A stretch of 32,397 nt of DNA from Paracoccaceae bacterium. GTDB lineage: Bacteria > Pseudomonadota > Alphaproteobacteria > Rhodobacterales > Rhodobacteraceae. Shown here piece by piece: positions 13,801-21,938 of this stretch. Where the stretch lies: NCBI GenBank assembly GCA_021647745.1, contig JAKIUB010000027.1, forward strand, positions 1 to 32,397. The letters are read 5' to 3'. Made by a program: the position numbers and the translations under genes. Each line of letters starts with the position of its first letter. The stretch's first letter is position 1. The notes below the pieces were generated by a model. The model ran no database searches, was not told the DNA's origin, and saw nothing but the letters and a program-made list of their open reading frames with translations.

Positions 13801-15027
13801 GAAGAAGTGGAGCGCCTCTCAAGGGACCGCGATGACGAGATCACCATTCTGGAGCGTAACACTTATGGCCGCCTCAAGGGTATGATCTTGGGCAAAAAGG
13901 CTGTGAAAGGCCCGAAAGGCGTGAAGGCCGGCTCGGAAATTACCGAAGAGCTGCTGGAAAGCCTGAGCAAGGGCCAATGGTGGCAGTTGGCGCTTTCCGA
14001 GGATGACGACGCGGCGCAGGTGGAAGCCCTGAACGCGCAGTTTGAAGCCAACAAGCGCACCATGACCGCGCGTTTTGAAGACAAGGTGGAAAAAGTCCGC
14101 CGTGGGGATGACCTGCCACCGGGTGCGATGAAGATCGTGAAGGTATTTGTGGCCGTTAAGCGCAAGCTGCAACCGGGTGACAAAATGGCGGGCCGGCACG
14201 GCAACAAAGGGGTTATCTCCAAGGTTGTGCCGCAAGAGGACATGCCGTTCCTTGCGGATGGCACCCCTGTTGACGTGGTGTTGAACCCGCTCGGTGTGCC
14301 TTCGCGTATGAACGTGGGGCAAATTTTGGAAACCCACATGGGTTGGGCCGCGCATAACCTTGGCCGCTCTATCGAGAACGCTTTGGCGGAATACAAACGC
14401 TCTGGCGACATGACGCCGGTAGTGGACGCTATGAAAATCGCTTATGGCGAAGATACATATGCAGAGGCGACCGCTGACATGGACGAGGCGAATATCTTAG
14501 AGGCCGCGAGCAATGTGACCCGTGGTGTGCCAATAGCGACCCCTGTTTTTGACGGGGCCAAAGAGGCCGACGTGAATGACGCGCTAACGAGGGCGGGTCT
14601 GGATACTTCGGGTCAATCCGTGGTGTTTGATGGTCGCACAGGCGAGCAATTCGCCCGTCCGGTCACTGTTGGCATGAAGTATATCCTGAAGCTGCATCAC
14701 CTCGTGGACGAGAAAATCCACGCGCGCTCGACCGGACCTTACAGCCTTGTCACCCAGCAGCCGCTTGGTGGTAAAGCCCAGTTTGGCGGCCAGCGCTTTG
14801 GTGAGATGGAAGTGTGGGCGCTTGAAGCTTATGGCGCTGCCTATACCTTGCAGGAAATGCTCACGGTTAAATCCGATGACGTTGCAGGCCGGACCAAGGT
14901 TTATGAAAGCATCGTTAAGGGCGAGGACAATTTCGAGGCTGGCGTGCCAGAATCGTTTAATGTGCTTGTGAAGGAAATTCGGTCACTCGGTTTGAATATC
15001 GAGCTGCTGGATTCGGAGGCGGAGTAG
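10891..15027 (+). CDS. rpoB: DNA-directed RNA polymerase beta subunit
   Basis: This 1378-residue catalytic-core subunit forms one pincer of RNA polymerase. The rifampicin region is wild type ([20 protein letters not shown] followed by [12 protein letters not shown], residues about 527-559), so no rifampicin resistance is indicated. Other conserved blocks are present: [20 protein letters not shown], the catalytic-domain [13 protein letters not shown], and the C-terminal clamp [18 protein letters not shown]. The ATG at 10891 has AAAAAGG upstream and gives [16 protein letters not shown], the usual alphaproteobacterial start. rpoC follows after 48 bases and is co-transcribed. The length is normal for the class. 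Confidence 0.99.
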   Translation: [1378 protein letters not shown]

Positions 15028-15075
15028 GGGCGTTTTAGCCGCCCTTACCATTGGAAATAGATTGAGGATCATAAA

Positions 15076-18000
15076 ATGAATCAAGAAATCACAAACCCGT
15101 TTAATCCGGTCCAGCCCGTCAAAACCTTTGACGAAATCAAGATCTCGCTCTCCTCGCCCGAGCGGATTTTGAGCTGGTCTTTTGGCGAAATCAAGAAGCC
15201 TGAAACCATCAACTATCGCACGTTCAAGCCCGAGCGCGATGGCCTGTTTTGCGCCCGCATCTTTGGTCCGATCAAGGATTATGAATGCCTGTGCGGCAAA
15301 TATAAGCGCATGAAATATCGCGGTGTGACCTGCGAGAAATGCGGTGTGGAAGTCACGCTGCAAAAGGTGCGCCGCGAGCGCATGGGGCATATTGATCTGG
15401 CCGCACCTGTGGCCCATATCTGGTTCCTCAAATCCTTGCCGTCGCGCATTGGTTTGATGCTGGACATGACGCTGCGCGATCTTGAGCGCATCCTGTATTT
15501 CGAGCAATATGTGGTGATCGAGCCGGGCCTGACCGACCTCACCCAAGGCCAGCTTTTGACCGAGGAAGAATTCCTCGATGCCGAAGACCAGTTCGGCGCA
15601 GATGCTTTTACCGCCGGTATTGGCGCTGAAGCCATCCGCGAAATGCTGGCGGCGATCGACCTTCAAGCCGAAGCCGAGCAGCTGCGCGCCGATCTGGCTG
15701 AGGCCACCGGTGAGCTGAAGCCCAAAAAGATCATCAAACGCCTGAAGCTGGTGGAGAATTTCCGCGAAAGCGGTAACCGCCCCGAGTGGATGGTGCTGAC
15801 CGTTATTCCGGTGATCCCGCCCGAGCTGCGCCCTTTGGTGCCGCTGGATGGTGGCCGGTTCGCGACCTCGGATCTTAACGATCTTTACCGCCGGGTTATC
15901 AACCGCAACAACCGCCTGAAGCGCCTCATTGAGCTGCGCGCGCCTGATATTATTGTGCGTAATGAAAAGCGCATGTTGCAGGAATCGGTTGATGCATTGT
16001 TTGACAACGGCCGCCGTGGCCGGGTGATTACAGGAGGCAACAAGCGCCCGCTGAAATCGCTGTCTGACATGCTTAAAGGTAAGCAAGGCCGCTTCCGCCA
16101 AAATCTGCTCGGCAAGCGCGTCGATTTCTCTGGCCGCTCGGTGATTGTGACCGGCCCCGAGCTTAAATTGCACCAATGTGGCCTGCCCAAGAAAATGGCG
16201 CTGGAGCTGTTCAAGCCGTTTATCTACAGCCGTCTTGAGGCCAAGGGCCTTAGCTCCACTGTAAAACAAGCCAAGAAGCTGGTGGAAAAAGAGCGTTCCG
16301 AAGTGTGGGATATCCTGGACGAGGTGATCCGCGAACACCCCGTAATGCTCAACCGCGCGCCTACGCTTCACCGCCTTGGCATTCAGGCGTTTGAGCCGGT
16401 TCTTATCGAGGGGAAAGCCATCCAGCTGCACCCGCTGGTTTGCTCGGCCTTTAATGCTGACTTTGACGGCGACCAAATGGCTGTTCACGTGCCGCTGAGC
16501 CTTGAGGCCCAGCTTGAGTGTCGCGTGTTGATGATGTCCACCAACAACGTATTGTCGCCCTCCAACGGTGCGCCGATTATCGTGCCGTCGCAGGATATGA
16601 TTTTGGGTCTTTATTATGTGACCCTGATGCGCAAAGGCATGGTTGGTGAAGGCATGGCCTTTGCCAGCATGGACGAGATCGACCACGCGCTGGAAACCGG
16701 TGCCGTGCATTTGCACGCCAAGGTCACCGCCCGCGTCGAGCAGATCGATGAGGAGGGTAACGCCTATATGGAGCGGTTTGAAACCACGCCGGGCCGGGTT
16801 CGCCTTGCGCAGTTGCTGCCGAAAAACCATAAAGCGCCGTTCAGCATCGTCAACCGCCTGCTGCGCAAAAAAGAAGTGGGTGAGGTGATCGACGTGGTTT
16901 ACCGCCACTGTGGCCAGAAAGAGAGCGTGATCTTTTGTGACCAGATTATGACCCTTGGCTTTGCCGAGGCCTTTAAGGCCGGTATTTCCTTTGGTAAAGA
17001 CGACATGCTGATCCCCGATAGCAAATGGCCGATCGTTGAAGGTGTGCGCGCCAAAGTGAAGGAATTCGAGCAGCAATATATGGACGGACTGATCACCAAG
17101 CTTGAAAAGTATAACAAAGCGGTGGATGTGTGGTCCAAATGCTCGGACGATGTGGCTGACGGCATGATGGCCGAGATATCCAAAGTACGGTTTGATGAGG
17201 AGGGCAACGAGCTGGAGCCGAACTCGGTTTACATGATGGCCCACTCGGGCGCGCGTGGCTCACCTGCACAAATGAAGCAGCTCGGCGGGATGCGCGGCTT
17301 GATGGCCAAGCCAAATGGCGACATTATCGAAACCCCGATTGTCTCGAACTTTAAAGAAGGCCTGACCGTGCTCGAGTACTTCAACTCGACCCACGGGGCG
17401 CGTAAGGGCTTGGCTGATACCGCGCTTAAAACCGCGAACTCCGGTTACCTCACCCGCCGTCTGGTGGATGTGGCGCAGGATTGTATCGTACGCGAAGATG
17501 ATTGCGGCACAGAAATCTCGATCAAAATCGCGGCAGCGGTGAATGACGGCACGGTTGTGTCGTCGCTTTCCGAGCGTATTCTGGGCCGGGTTGTGGCCGA
17601 AGATGTGCTGAAGCCGGGTTCAGACGAGGTGCTGGCCACGCGCAATACCTTGCTTGATGAAAAGATGGCCGACGAGATCGAAGCCGCCGGCGTATTGTCT
17701 ATTCAGGCGCGTAGCCCGCTGACCTGTGAGGCCGATGACGGCATTTGCGCCATGTGTTATGGCCGTGATCTGGCGCGGGGTTCCAAGGTGAACCCGGGCG
17801 AGGCTGTGGGCATTATCGCGGCGCAGTCCATTGGCGAGCCGGGTACCCAGCTAACGATGCGGACCTTCCACATTGGCGGCATTGCCCAAGGTGGGGCGCA
17901 AACCTCGCAAGACGCTATCGCCGACGGCAAGATCGAGCTGCGCAAAACCAGTATTCTGGAAAATGCCGATGGCGAAACCGTGGTTATGGACCGCCACATG

Positions 18001-19296
18001 GAGCTGGCGCTGGTTGATAAAAACGGGGTTGAGCTTTCCACCTATAAGCTCGGCTTTGGCTCGAAACTGATGGTGAAAGACAAGCAAAAAGTCAAACAGG
18101 GTACCAAGCTTTATGAGTGGGACCCGTTCACTATGCCGATCATCACCGAAAAACCCGGTGTGGCAAAGTTTGTTGACCTTGTTGTCGGTATCTCGGTGCG
18201 TGACGAAACCGATGACGCTACCGGCCTGAGCCAAAAAGTGGTGTCGGATTGGCGCTCGACCGCCAAGGGCGGTGATCTTAAGCCGGCTATCATCGTGATG
18301 GACCCTGCAACCGGCGAGCCGGTGCGGATGGATAACGGCAACCCTGCCGTTTACATCATGTCGATCGACGCGGTGCTCGGGGTGGAAGATGGTCAGGATA
18401 TCGCCCCCGGCGATGTTTTGGCACGGATCCCGCGTGAAGGCACCAAGGTGAAAGACATCACCGGTGGTTTGCCGCGTGTGGCTGAATTGTTTGAGGCCCG
18501 TCGCCCGAAAGACCACGCGATCATTGCTGAAATTGATGGCAATGTGCGCTTTGGCAAGGACTATAAAAACAAGCGCCGCATCGCCATTGAACCGGTGGAT
18601 GACAGCCTGGAAACCGTGGAATACATGGTGCCCAAAGGCCGCCATATTCCGGTGCAGGAAGGCGACTTCATTGCGAGAGGCGAATATATCATGGATGGCA
18701 ACCCTGCCCCGCATGATATTTTGCAGATCATGGGTGTGGAAGCCTTGGCCGAATATATGGTCAACGAGGTGCAGGATGTTTACCGCTTGCAGGGCGTGAA
18801 GATCAACGACAAGCATATCGAAGTGATCGTGCGCCAGATGCTGCAAAAATGGGAAGTGTCCGACAGTGGCGGCACCATCCTGCTCAAAGGCGAGCAGGTG
18901 GATAAAGCCGAGTTTGTCGAGGCTTGCGAAAAAGCCGTGGCGCAGGGCTTTGAGCCAGCCAAGGGCGGCCCGGTGTTGCTCGGCATCACCAAGGCTTCGC
19001 TTTCGACCCGCTCGTTTATCTCGGCGGCATCGTTCCAGGAAACCACTCGCGTGTTGACCGAGGCAGCCACCCAAGGCAAGCGTGACAAGCTGATCGGCCT
19101 GAAGGAAAACGTGATCGTCGGGCGGCTTATCCCGGCGGGCACGGGTGGGGCGACCCATGACCTGAAGCGTGTAGCGCAAGCCCGTGATCAGGCGATCATT
19201 GAACAGCGGCAGGCGGAGGCGGCAATTGCCGGCGAGCTTGAAATGCCGGTCGAGGATGCTCCGGCTGAAGAGCAGCCGGTGCAGACCGAAGAATAA
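15076..19296 (+). CDS. rpoC: DNA-directed RNA polymerase beta' subunit
   Basis: This 1406-residue subunit carries the active site. The Mg-binding motif NADFDGD spans residues 460-466 (Asp462, Asp464, Asp466). The N-terminal zinc finger is visible as CLCGKYKRM and CEKCGVEV (residues about 71-92). The second zinc site is formed by Cys residues in VREDDCGT and CEADDGICAMCYGRD in the C-terminal half. The trigger-loop region GEPGTQLTMRTFHIGG is conserved. The acidic tail (PVEDAPAEEQPVQTEE) is typical of the class. GAGG precedes the ATG. A perfect rho-independent terminator directly follows. Confidence 0.99.
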   Translation: MNQEITNPFNPVQPVKTFDEIKISLSSPERILSWSFGEIKKPETINYRTFKPERDGLFCARIFGPIKDYECLCGKYKRMKYRGVTCEKCGVEVTLQKVRRERMGHIDLAAPVAHIWFLKSLPSRIGLMLDMTLRDLERILYFEQYVVIEPGLTDLTQGQLLTEEEFLDAEDQFGADAFTAGIGAEAIREMLAAIDLQAEAEQLRADLAEATGELKPKKIIKRLKLVENFRESGNRPEWMVLTVIPVIPPELRPLVPLDGGRFATSDLNDLYRRVINRNNRLKRLIELRAPDIIVRNEKRMLQESVDALFDNGRRGRVITGGNKRPLKSLSDMLKGKQGRFRQNLLGKRVDFSGRSVIVTGPELKLHQCGLPKKMALELFKPFIYSRLEAKGLSSTVKQAKKLVEKERSEVWDILDEVIREHPVMLNRAPTLHRLGIQAFEPVLIEGKAIQLHPLVCSAFNADFDGDQMAVHVPLSLEAQLECRVLMMSTNNVLSPSNGAPIIVPSQDMILGLYYVTLMRKGMVGEGMAFASMDEIDHALETGAVHLHAKVTARVEQIDEEGNAYMERFETTPGRVRLAQLLPKNHKAPFSIVNRLLRKKEVGEVIDVVYRHCGQKESVIFCDQIMTLGFAEAFKAGISFGKDDMLIPDSKWPIVEGVRAKVKEFEQQYMDGLITKLEKYNKAVDVWSKCSDDVADGMMAEISKVRFDEEGNELEPNSVYMMAHSGARGSPAQMKQLGGMRGLMAKPNGDIIETPIVSNFKEGLTVLEYFNSTHGARKGLADTALKTANSGYLTRRLVDVAQDCIVREDDCGTEISIKIAAAVNDGTVVSSLSERILGRVVAEDVLKPGSDEVLATRNTLLDEKMADEIEAAGVLSIQARSPLTCEADDGICAMCYGRDLARGSKVNPGEAVGIIAAQSIGEPGTQLTMRTFHIGGIAQGGAQTSQDAIADGKIELRKTSILENADGETVVMDRHMELALVDKNGVELSTYKLGFGSKLMVKDKQKVKQGTKLYEWDPFTMPIITEKPGVAKFVDLVVGISVRDETDDATGLSQKVVSDWRSTAKGGDLKPAIIVMDPATGEPVRMDNGNPAVYIMSIDAVLGVEDGQDIAPGDVLARIPREGTKVKDITGGLPRVAELFEARRPKDHAIIAEIDGNVRFGKDYKNKRRIAIEPVDDSLETVEYMVPKGRHIPVQEGDFIARGEYIMDGNPAPHDILQIMGVEALAEYMVNEVQDVYRLQGVKINDKHIEVIVRQMLQKWEVSDSGGTILLKGEQVDKAEFVEACEKAVAQGFEPAKGGPVLLGITKASLSTRSFISAASFQETTRVLTEAATQGKRDKLIGLKENVIVGRLIPAGTGGATHDLKRVAQARDQAIIEQRQAEAAIAGELEMPVEDAPAEEQPVQTEE

Positions 19297-19317
19297 GAAC
19301 TGACTAAAACTGAAAAA

Positions 19318-19342
19318 GCCCGCCAAACCGGCGGGCTTTTTT
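19318..19342 (+). terminator. Rho-independent terminator of the rpoBC unit
   Basis: GCCCGCC (19318-19324) pairs with GGCGGGC (19330-19336) around AAACC. AAAAA precedes it and TTTTTT (19337-19342) follows. Textbook form, 21 bases after the rpoC stop. Confidence 0.95.
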
Positions 19343-19354
19343 GTAGGGGACAAC

Positions 19355-19888
19355 ATGGTAAACCTGAAACCGGATTGCGAAAGCTGCGCTGCGCTATGCT
19401 GTCTTGCGCTGGCGATTGACAGTTCGGATATGTTTGCCTTTGACAAGCCTGCCGGCGAACCGTGCCAACACCTGAAAAGTGATTTTCGATGCGGCATCCA
19501 TGATCGGCTGCACCAGGCGGGTTGTTCGGGCTGCGTGCGCTACGATTGCCTCGGTGCCGGACAGCGGGTGGTAAACGAGGTTTTTGCGGGAAAAAACTGG
19601 CAAGGCGCTCCGGCACTGAAAGCTCCGATGATCGAGGCTTTTGCGCAAATGCGTGCGCTGCACGAGCTTGCGCTCTTGCTGAAAACTGCAGCGGGGCTGC
19701 CGCTATCGGGCGAGCAGCGGCAACAGCTCGACGTGCTGGAAAATGACCTCGGGTTTGAACAGGGCTGGAGCGCAGATAAGCTCAAGGCCTTTGAACTTGG
19801 CCCGATAGCCAAAGATATCCGGCAGTTTTTGCAGAGCCTTAAGCCTGTGCTCGAGAATTTTGTATCAAAATCTGGGTCGTCCAGCTAA
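19355..19888 (+). CDS. Cysteine-rich protein of unknown function (CxxCxxxCC N-terminus)
   Basis: This 177-residue protein begins MVNLKPDCESCAALCCLALA. Cysteines at 8, 11, 15, 16, 37, 46, 57, 60 and 65 all lie in the first 65 residues, with the further conserved-looking strings FDKPAGEPCQHL and GCSGCVRYDCLGAGQRV. The rest is a helical domain of about 110 residues. The cysteine spacing suggests a metal or iron-sulphur site, but this is inference. I recall similar proteins as conserved hypotheticals in alphaproteobacteria, sometimes linked to pentapeptide-repeat proteins. The ATG starts only 12 bases after the rpoC terminator T-run and has no strong ribosome binding site, only GGGGACAAC. The protein is probably cytoplasmic. 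The next gene starts 39 bases downstream, so the two may be co-transcribed. Confidence 0.75.
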   Translation: MVNLKPDCESCAALCCLALAIDSSDMFAFDKPAGEPCQHLKSDFRCGIHDRLHQAGCSGCVRYDCLGAGQRVVNEVFAGKNWQGAPALKAPMIEAFAQMRALHELALLLKTAAGLPLSGEQRQQLDVLENDLGFEQGWSADKLKAFELGPIAKDIRQFLQSLKPVLENFVSKSGSSS

Positions 19889-19926
19889 AACCGAAAAAAC
19901 CATAACAGATTGCGGGTGAGGTCGGG

Positions 19927-20775
19927 GTGTTGATCAGCGAGTTTTTTCAGGGTGAGGATGTAGGCGAATATGTTCAGATCGCGGGGCTGATCCGGTTTTC
20001 CTATCCAAGTTCGAGCGGAGATGACGGATTTAGGGTGCGCTATAAAAACCGCGAAGAGCAACTGGCAAAATTGTATACCCGTGAGCGCATGGAGGAGCGG
20101 CTGGCGCTTTTCGAGAATATTTGCCTGCATACCCTGCGCCGGCAAACCAACAAAAACTTCAGCCTTGGTTTGCTCGTGGGTGAAGACATGCCTGAAGAAT
20201 ACCTGCTCAGGCTGCAAAACCTGATCAAGGATGTGCCGCAATTGTGCATTATCGCCCTGCCAAGCCTGCCCTATAAAGCTGCGATCAAGGCCGCGTATGC
20301 GCAGCTGTTTGATCAAGGCAAGCCATTCCGCATGAGTTTTCGGCTGGATGATGATGACGCGGTTGCTGTTGATTATATCGAACGGCTGAACGAATACCTC
20401 CCTTACCTTGTGATGCTAACCAATGGTATGAACCCTGTTTGCCTTACCTTTTCATCGGGGTTAACGGTGTTTGGCCCGGCCGGAGATCGCAAGATAGTAT
20501 CCTCCCGGCGCATGACCCCGCTTGGGCTTGGTGTGGCCGTGTTGGCCCCGGAATCCTGGAGTGGAAATGTGTTTGTGACATGGCACCCCCATCTGCATAC
20601 CAGAATGCTGACCATATTTGACCCGCTAGAATCCGGCATGCTGAGAATCTTTCACAATAGTAATGATTCAGAAGAGAGCGTGGGCGGAATTCGGCAGTCG
20701 CTGAGCGAGGCAGAAATCGAAAGTATTTTGCGAAATCGTTTTGCATTGGAAATCGACAGGGTGTTGGCCATATAA
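19927..20775 (+). CDS. Putative rhamnosyl transferase, first of two tandem paralogues
   Basis: This protein of about 282 residues resembles the putative rhamnosyl transferase family (Pfam PF11316 by recollection). An N-terminal GLIRFSY segment is followed by FENICLHTLRRQTNKNFSLG and the acidic catalytic-type motif RLDDDDAVAVDYI (Asp141-Asp144), which in GT-A enzymes would bind the nucleotide-sugar metal. C-terminal FHNSNDSEESV matches the family's H-x-N-D-S end. The frame lacks an ATG near the expected start; GTG 19927 after GAGGTCGGG is the best choice, with TTG 19930 as an alternative. Compared with its neighbour it has about 14 extra N-terminal residues. It has no signal peptide or membrane helix. 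It would act on cell-surface glycan or exopolysaccharide; donor and acceptor are unknown. Confidence 0.8.
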   Translation: MLISEFFQGEDVGEYVQIAGLIRFSYPSSSGDDGFRVRYKNREEQLAKLYTRERMEERLALFENICLHTLRRQTNKNFSLGLLVGEDMPEEYLLRLQNLIKDVPQLCIIALPSLPYKAAIKAAYAQLFDQGKPFRMSFRLDDDDAVAVDYIERLNEYLPYLVMLTNGMNPVCLTFSSGLTVFGPAGDRKIVSSRRMTPLGLGVAVLAPESWSGNVFVTWHPHLHTRMLTIFDPLESGMLRIFHNSNDSEESVGGIRQSLSEAEIESILRNRFALEIDRVLAI

Positions 20776-20798
20776 CGGCTCTGCGTCGTGTGGGCTAG

Positions 20799-20827
20799 TT
20801 CAAACCTGAAAAGGTAAACCATATATC
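20799..20827 (+). promoter_or_regulatory. Candidate promoter of the second glycosyltransferase
   Basis: TTCAAA (20799-20804) and TATATC (20822-20827) are 17 bp apart, about 20 bases before the ATG. It would allow separate expression of the second paralogue. Confidence 0.4.
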
Positions 20828-20846
20828 ACGGTCCAAAGGAGGCAGC

Positions 20847-21656
20847 ATGAAAAACCAGATCATCGGGCTTGTCCGGTTTTCATATATTGCCAAAGACGGG
20901 TTTCAGGCTAAATATGCTTCACCAGAGGCGGCAAGGATGGCGCTATATTCTCCTGACCGGATGGGTTTTCGGCTAAAGATATTTGAGCAGATATGCATTC
21001 GGTCTTTGCAAAACCAGACGGATCAGGATTTTCGATTGGTGGTGCTGGTAGGTACAAGCCTTCCCACTGTTTATCTGAAACGCTTGCAAGAAATTATCGC
21101 CCCGCTAAAGGGTGCGCTGGTCATTGCACGCCCCCGGCAGTGGATGGTACAGGCTACGCAAGCGGCCTTTAAGCAGGTTATAGAGGCAGACGCAGATTAT
21201 GTAACCACATTCCGGCTCGATGATGATGACGCGGTTGCCGTGGACTATATTGCGCAAACCCGCAAGCGGCTTGGCAACATGGCCCTCGCGGGCATGGCCA
21301 AAGAGCCAACGGTGTTGGCTTTTACCAGCGGCATCTATTGGGATCTGGCAAAAGGTGATGACGGGTTAAGGCTTAAGCAAGAGGCCAAGCCGCTGGGGTT
21401 GGCCTGTGCGATGATGACCGGCGCTGATTTGCCTGCGAGCATTTTTCGCTGGAATCACACCCGGTTTGCCAGTCATTTTCAGACATTGATGACCCCGTCT
21501 GATATTATGTTTATCCGCTCGCTGCACAGTTATAACGATTCTGGCCGAATAAGCCGAAAATGGGGCGAGGCCCTGCCGCAGGCAGAAATGTCCTTGATAT
21601 TGAAGAATAGATTTCATTTTGATATCAACATGTTGACCTCGGGGTGGAGTGACTAG
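20847..21656 (+). CDS. Putative rhamnosyl transferase, second of two tandem paralogues
   Basis: This 269-residue protein is homologous along its whole length to the preceding gene. It shares GLVRFSY near the N-terminus, FEQICIRSLQNQTDQDFRL, the identical catalytic string RLDDDDAVAVDYI (Asp125-Asp128) and SYNDSGRIS near the C-terminus. Overall identity is low, so the duplication is old or the two were gained separately and have diverged in specificity. A strong ribosome binding site, AAAGGAGG (20835-20842), supports the ATG. The family is common in Rhodobacteraceae and is annotated as putative rhamnosyl transferase; biochemical evidence is scarce. The gene lies just upstream of the rpsL promoter. 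It is unrelated to the ribosomal genes around it. Confidence 0.85.
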   Translation: MKNQIIGLVRFSYIAKDGFQAKYASPEAARMALYSPDRMGFRLKIFEQICIRSLQNQTDQDFRLVVLVGTSLPTVYLKRLQEIIAPLKGALVIARPRQWMVQATQAAFKQVIEADADYVTTFRLDDDDAVAVDYIAQTRKRLGNMALAGMAKEPTVLAFTSGIYWDLAKGDDGLRLKQEAKPLGLACAMMTGADLPASIFRWNHTRFASHFQTLMTPSDIMFIRSLHSYNDSGRISRKWGEALPQAEMSLILKNRFHFDINMLTSGWSD

Positions 21657-21710
21657 CCTCCATTATTTCACCACTCGTGGCCGGGTGGTGAATTGTCGTC
21701 AAAATGTCTG

Positions 21711-21739
21711 TTGACATCACATGATTTTCGCCCTAATTT
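21711..21739 (+). promoter_or_regulatory. Strong rpsL (str operon) promoter
   Basis: TTGACA (21711-21716), a perfect -35, and TAATTT (21734-21739) are exactly 17 bp apart. The start would fall near 21746, giving a leader of about 190 nt before rpsL. This is the best-matching promoter in the window and probably drives rpsL through rplP. Confidence 0.8.
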
Positions 21740-21758
21740 CCGCCCGCTCGGGAGAGGC

Positions 21759-21923
21759 ATGTTTGCTGATTCCGATACAAGCCACAATTTGGCGGTCATG
21801 AGCCGGGTTCACACCTCGCTCCTCTGGAATTCCACCGCGCCGGACGGCAACCATTGTCCGCGGGCGGTTTTTTGGCATTTTGTGCATTCGGCGCAAGGTG
21901 CTGTAAGTATTGAAACGGGTTGA
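21759..21923 (+). CDS. Possible leader ORF upstream of rpsL (54 residues)
   Basis: An ATG at 21759, preceded by GGGAGAGG (21750-21757) just after the predicted transcription start, opens a 54-residue frame. It runs through the attenuator-like hairpin and stops 15 bases before rpsL. The peptide (MFADSDTSHNLAVMSRVHTS...) resembles nothing I know and has no run of a single rare amino acid. It may be chance. If translated, it could couple ribosome movement to the hairpin. Confidence 0.25.
   Translation: MFADSDTSHNLAVMSRVHTSLLWNSTAPDGNHCPRAVFWHFVHSAQGAVSIETG
21835..21873 (+). terminator. Attenuator-like hairpin in the rpsL leader
   Basis: CCGC(...)CGGAC (21835-21845) can pair with GTCCG(...)GCGG (21856-21867), with a small internal loop. 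TTTTTT (21868-21873) follows directly. Placed about 70 bases before the rpsL ATG, it looks like an intrinsic terminator inside the leader, so partial termination or regulated read-through is likely. Confidence 0.55.
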
Positions 21924-21938
21924 ACGGGGTTTAACTGT

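Noticed and set aside
14983..17244. Long antisense open frames opposite rpoC, fusA/tuf and rpoB (for example 14983-17244 and 22823-25306 on the minus strand)
   Set aside because: They are mirror frames of GC-biased, highly conserved genes. The proteins are His/Arg-rich and low-complexity-like, with no recognisable family and no start signals.
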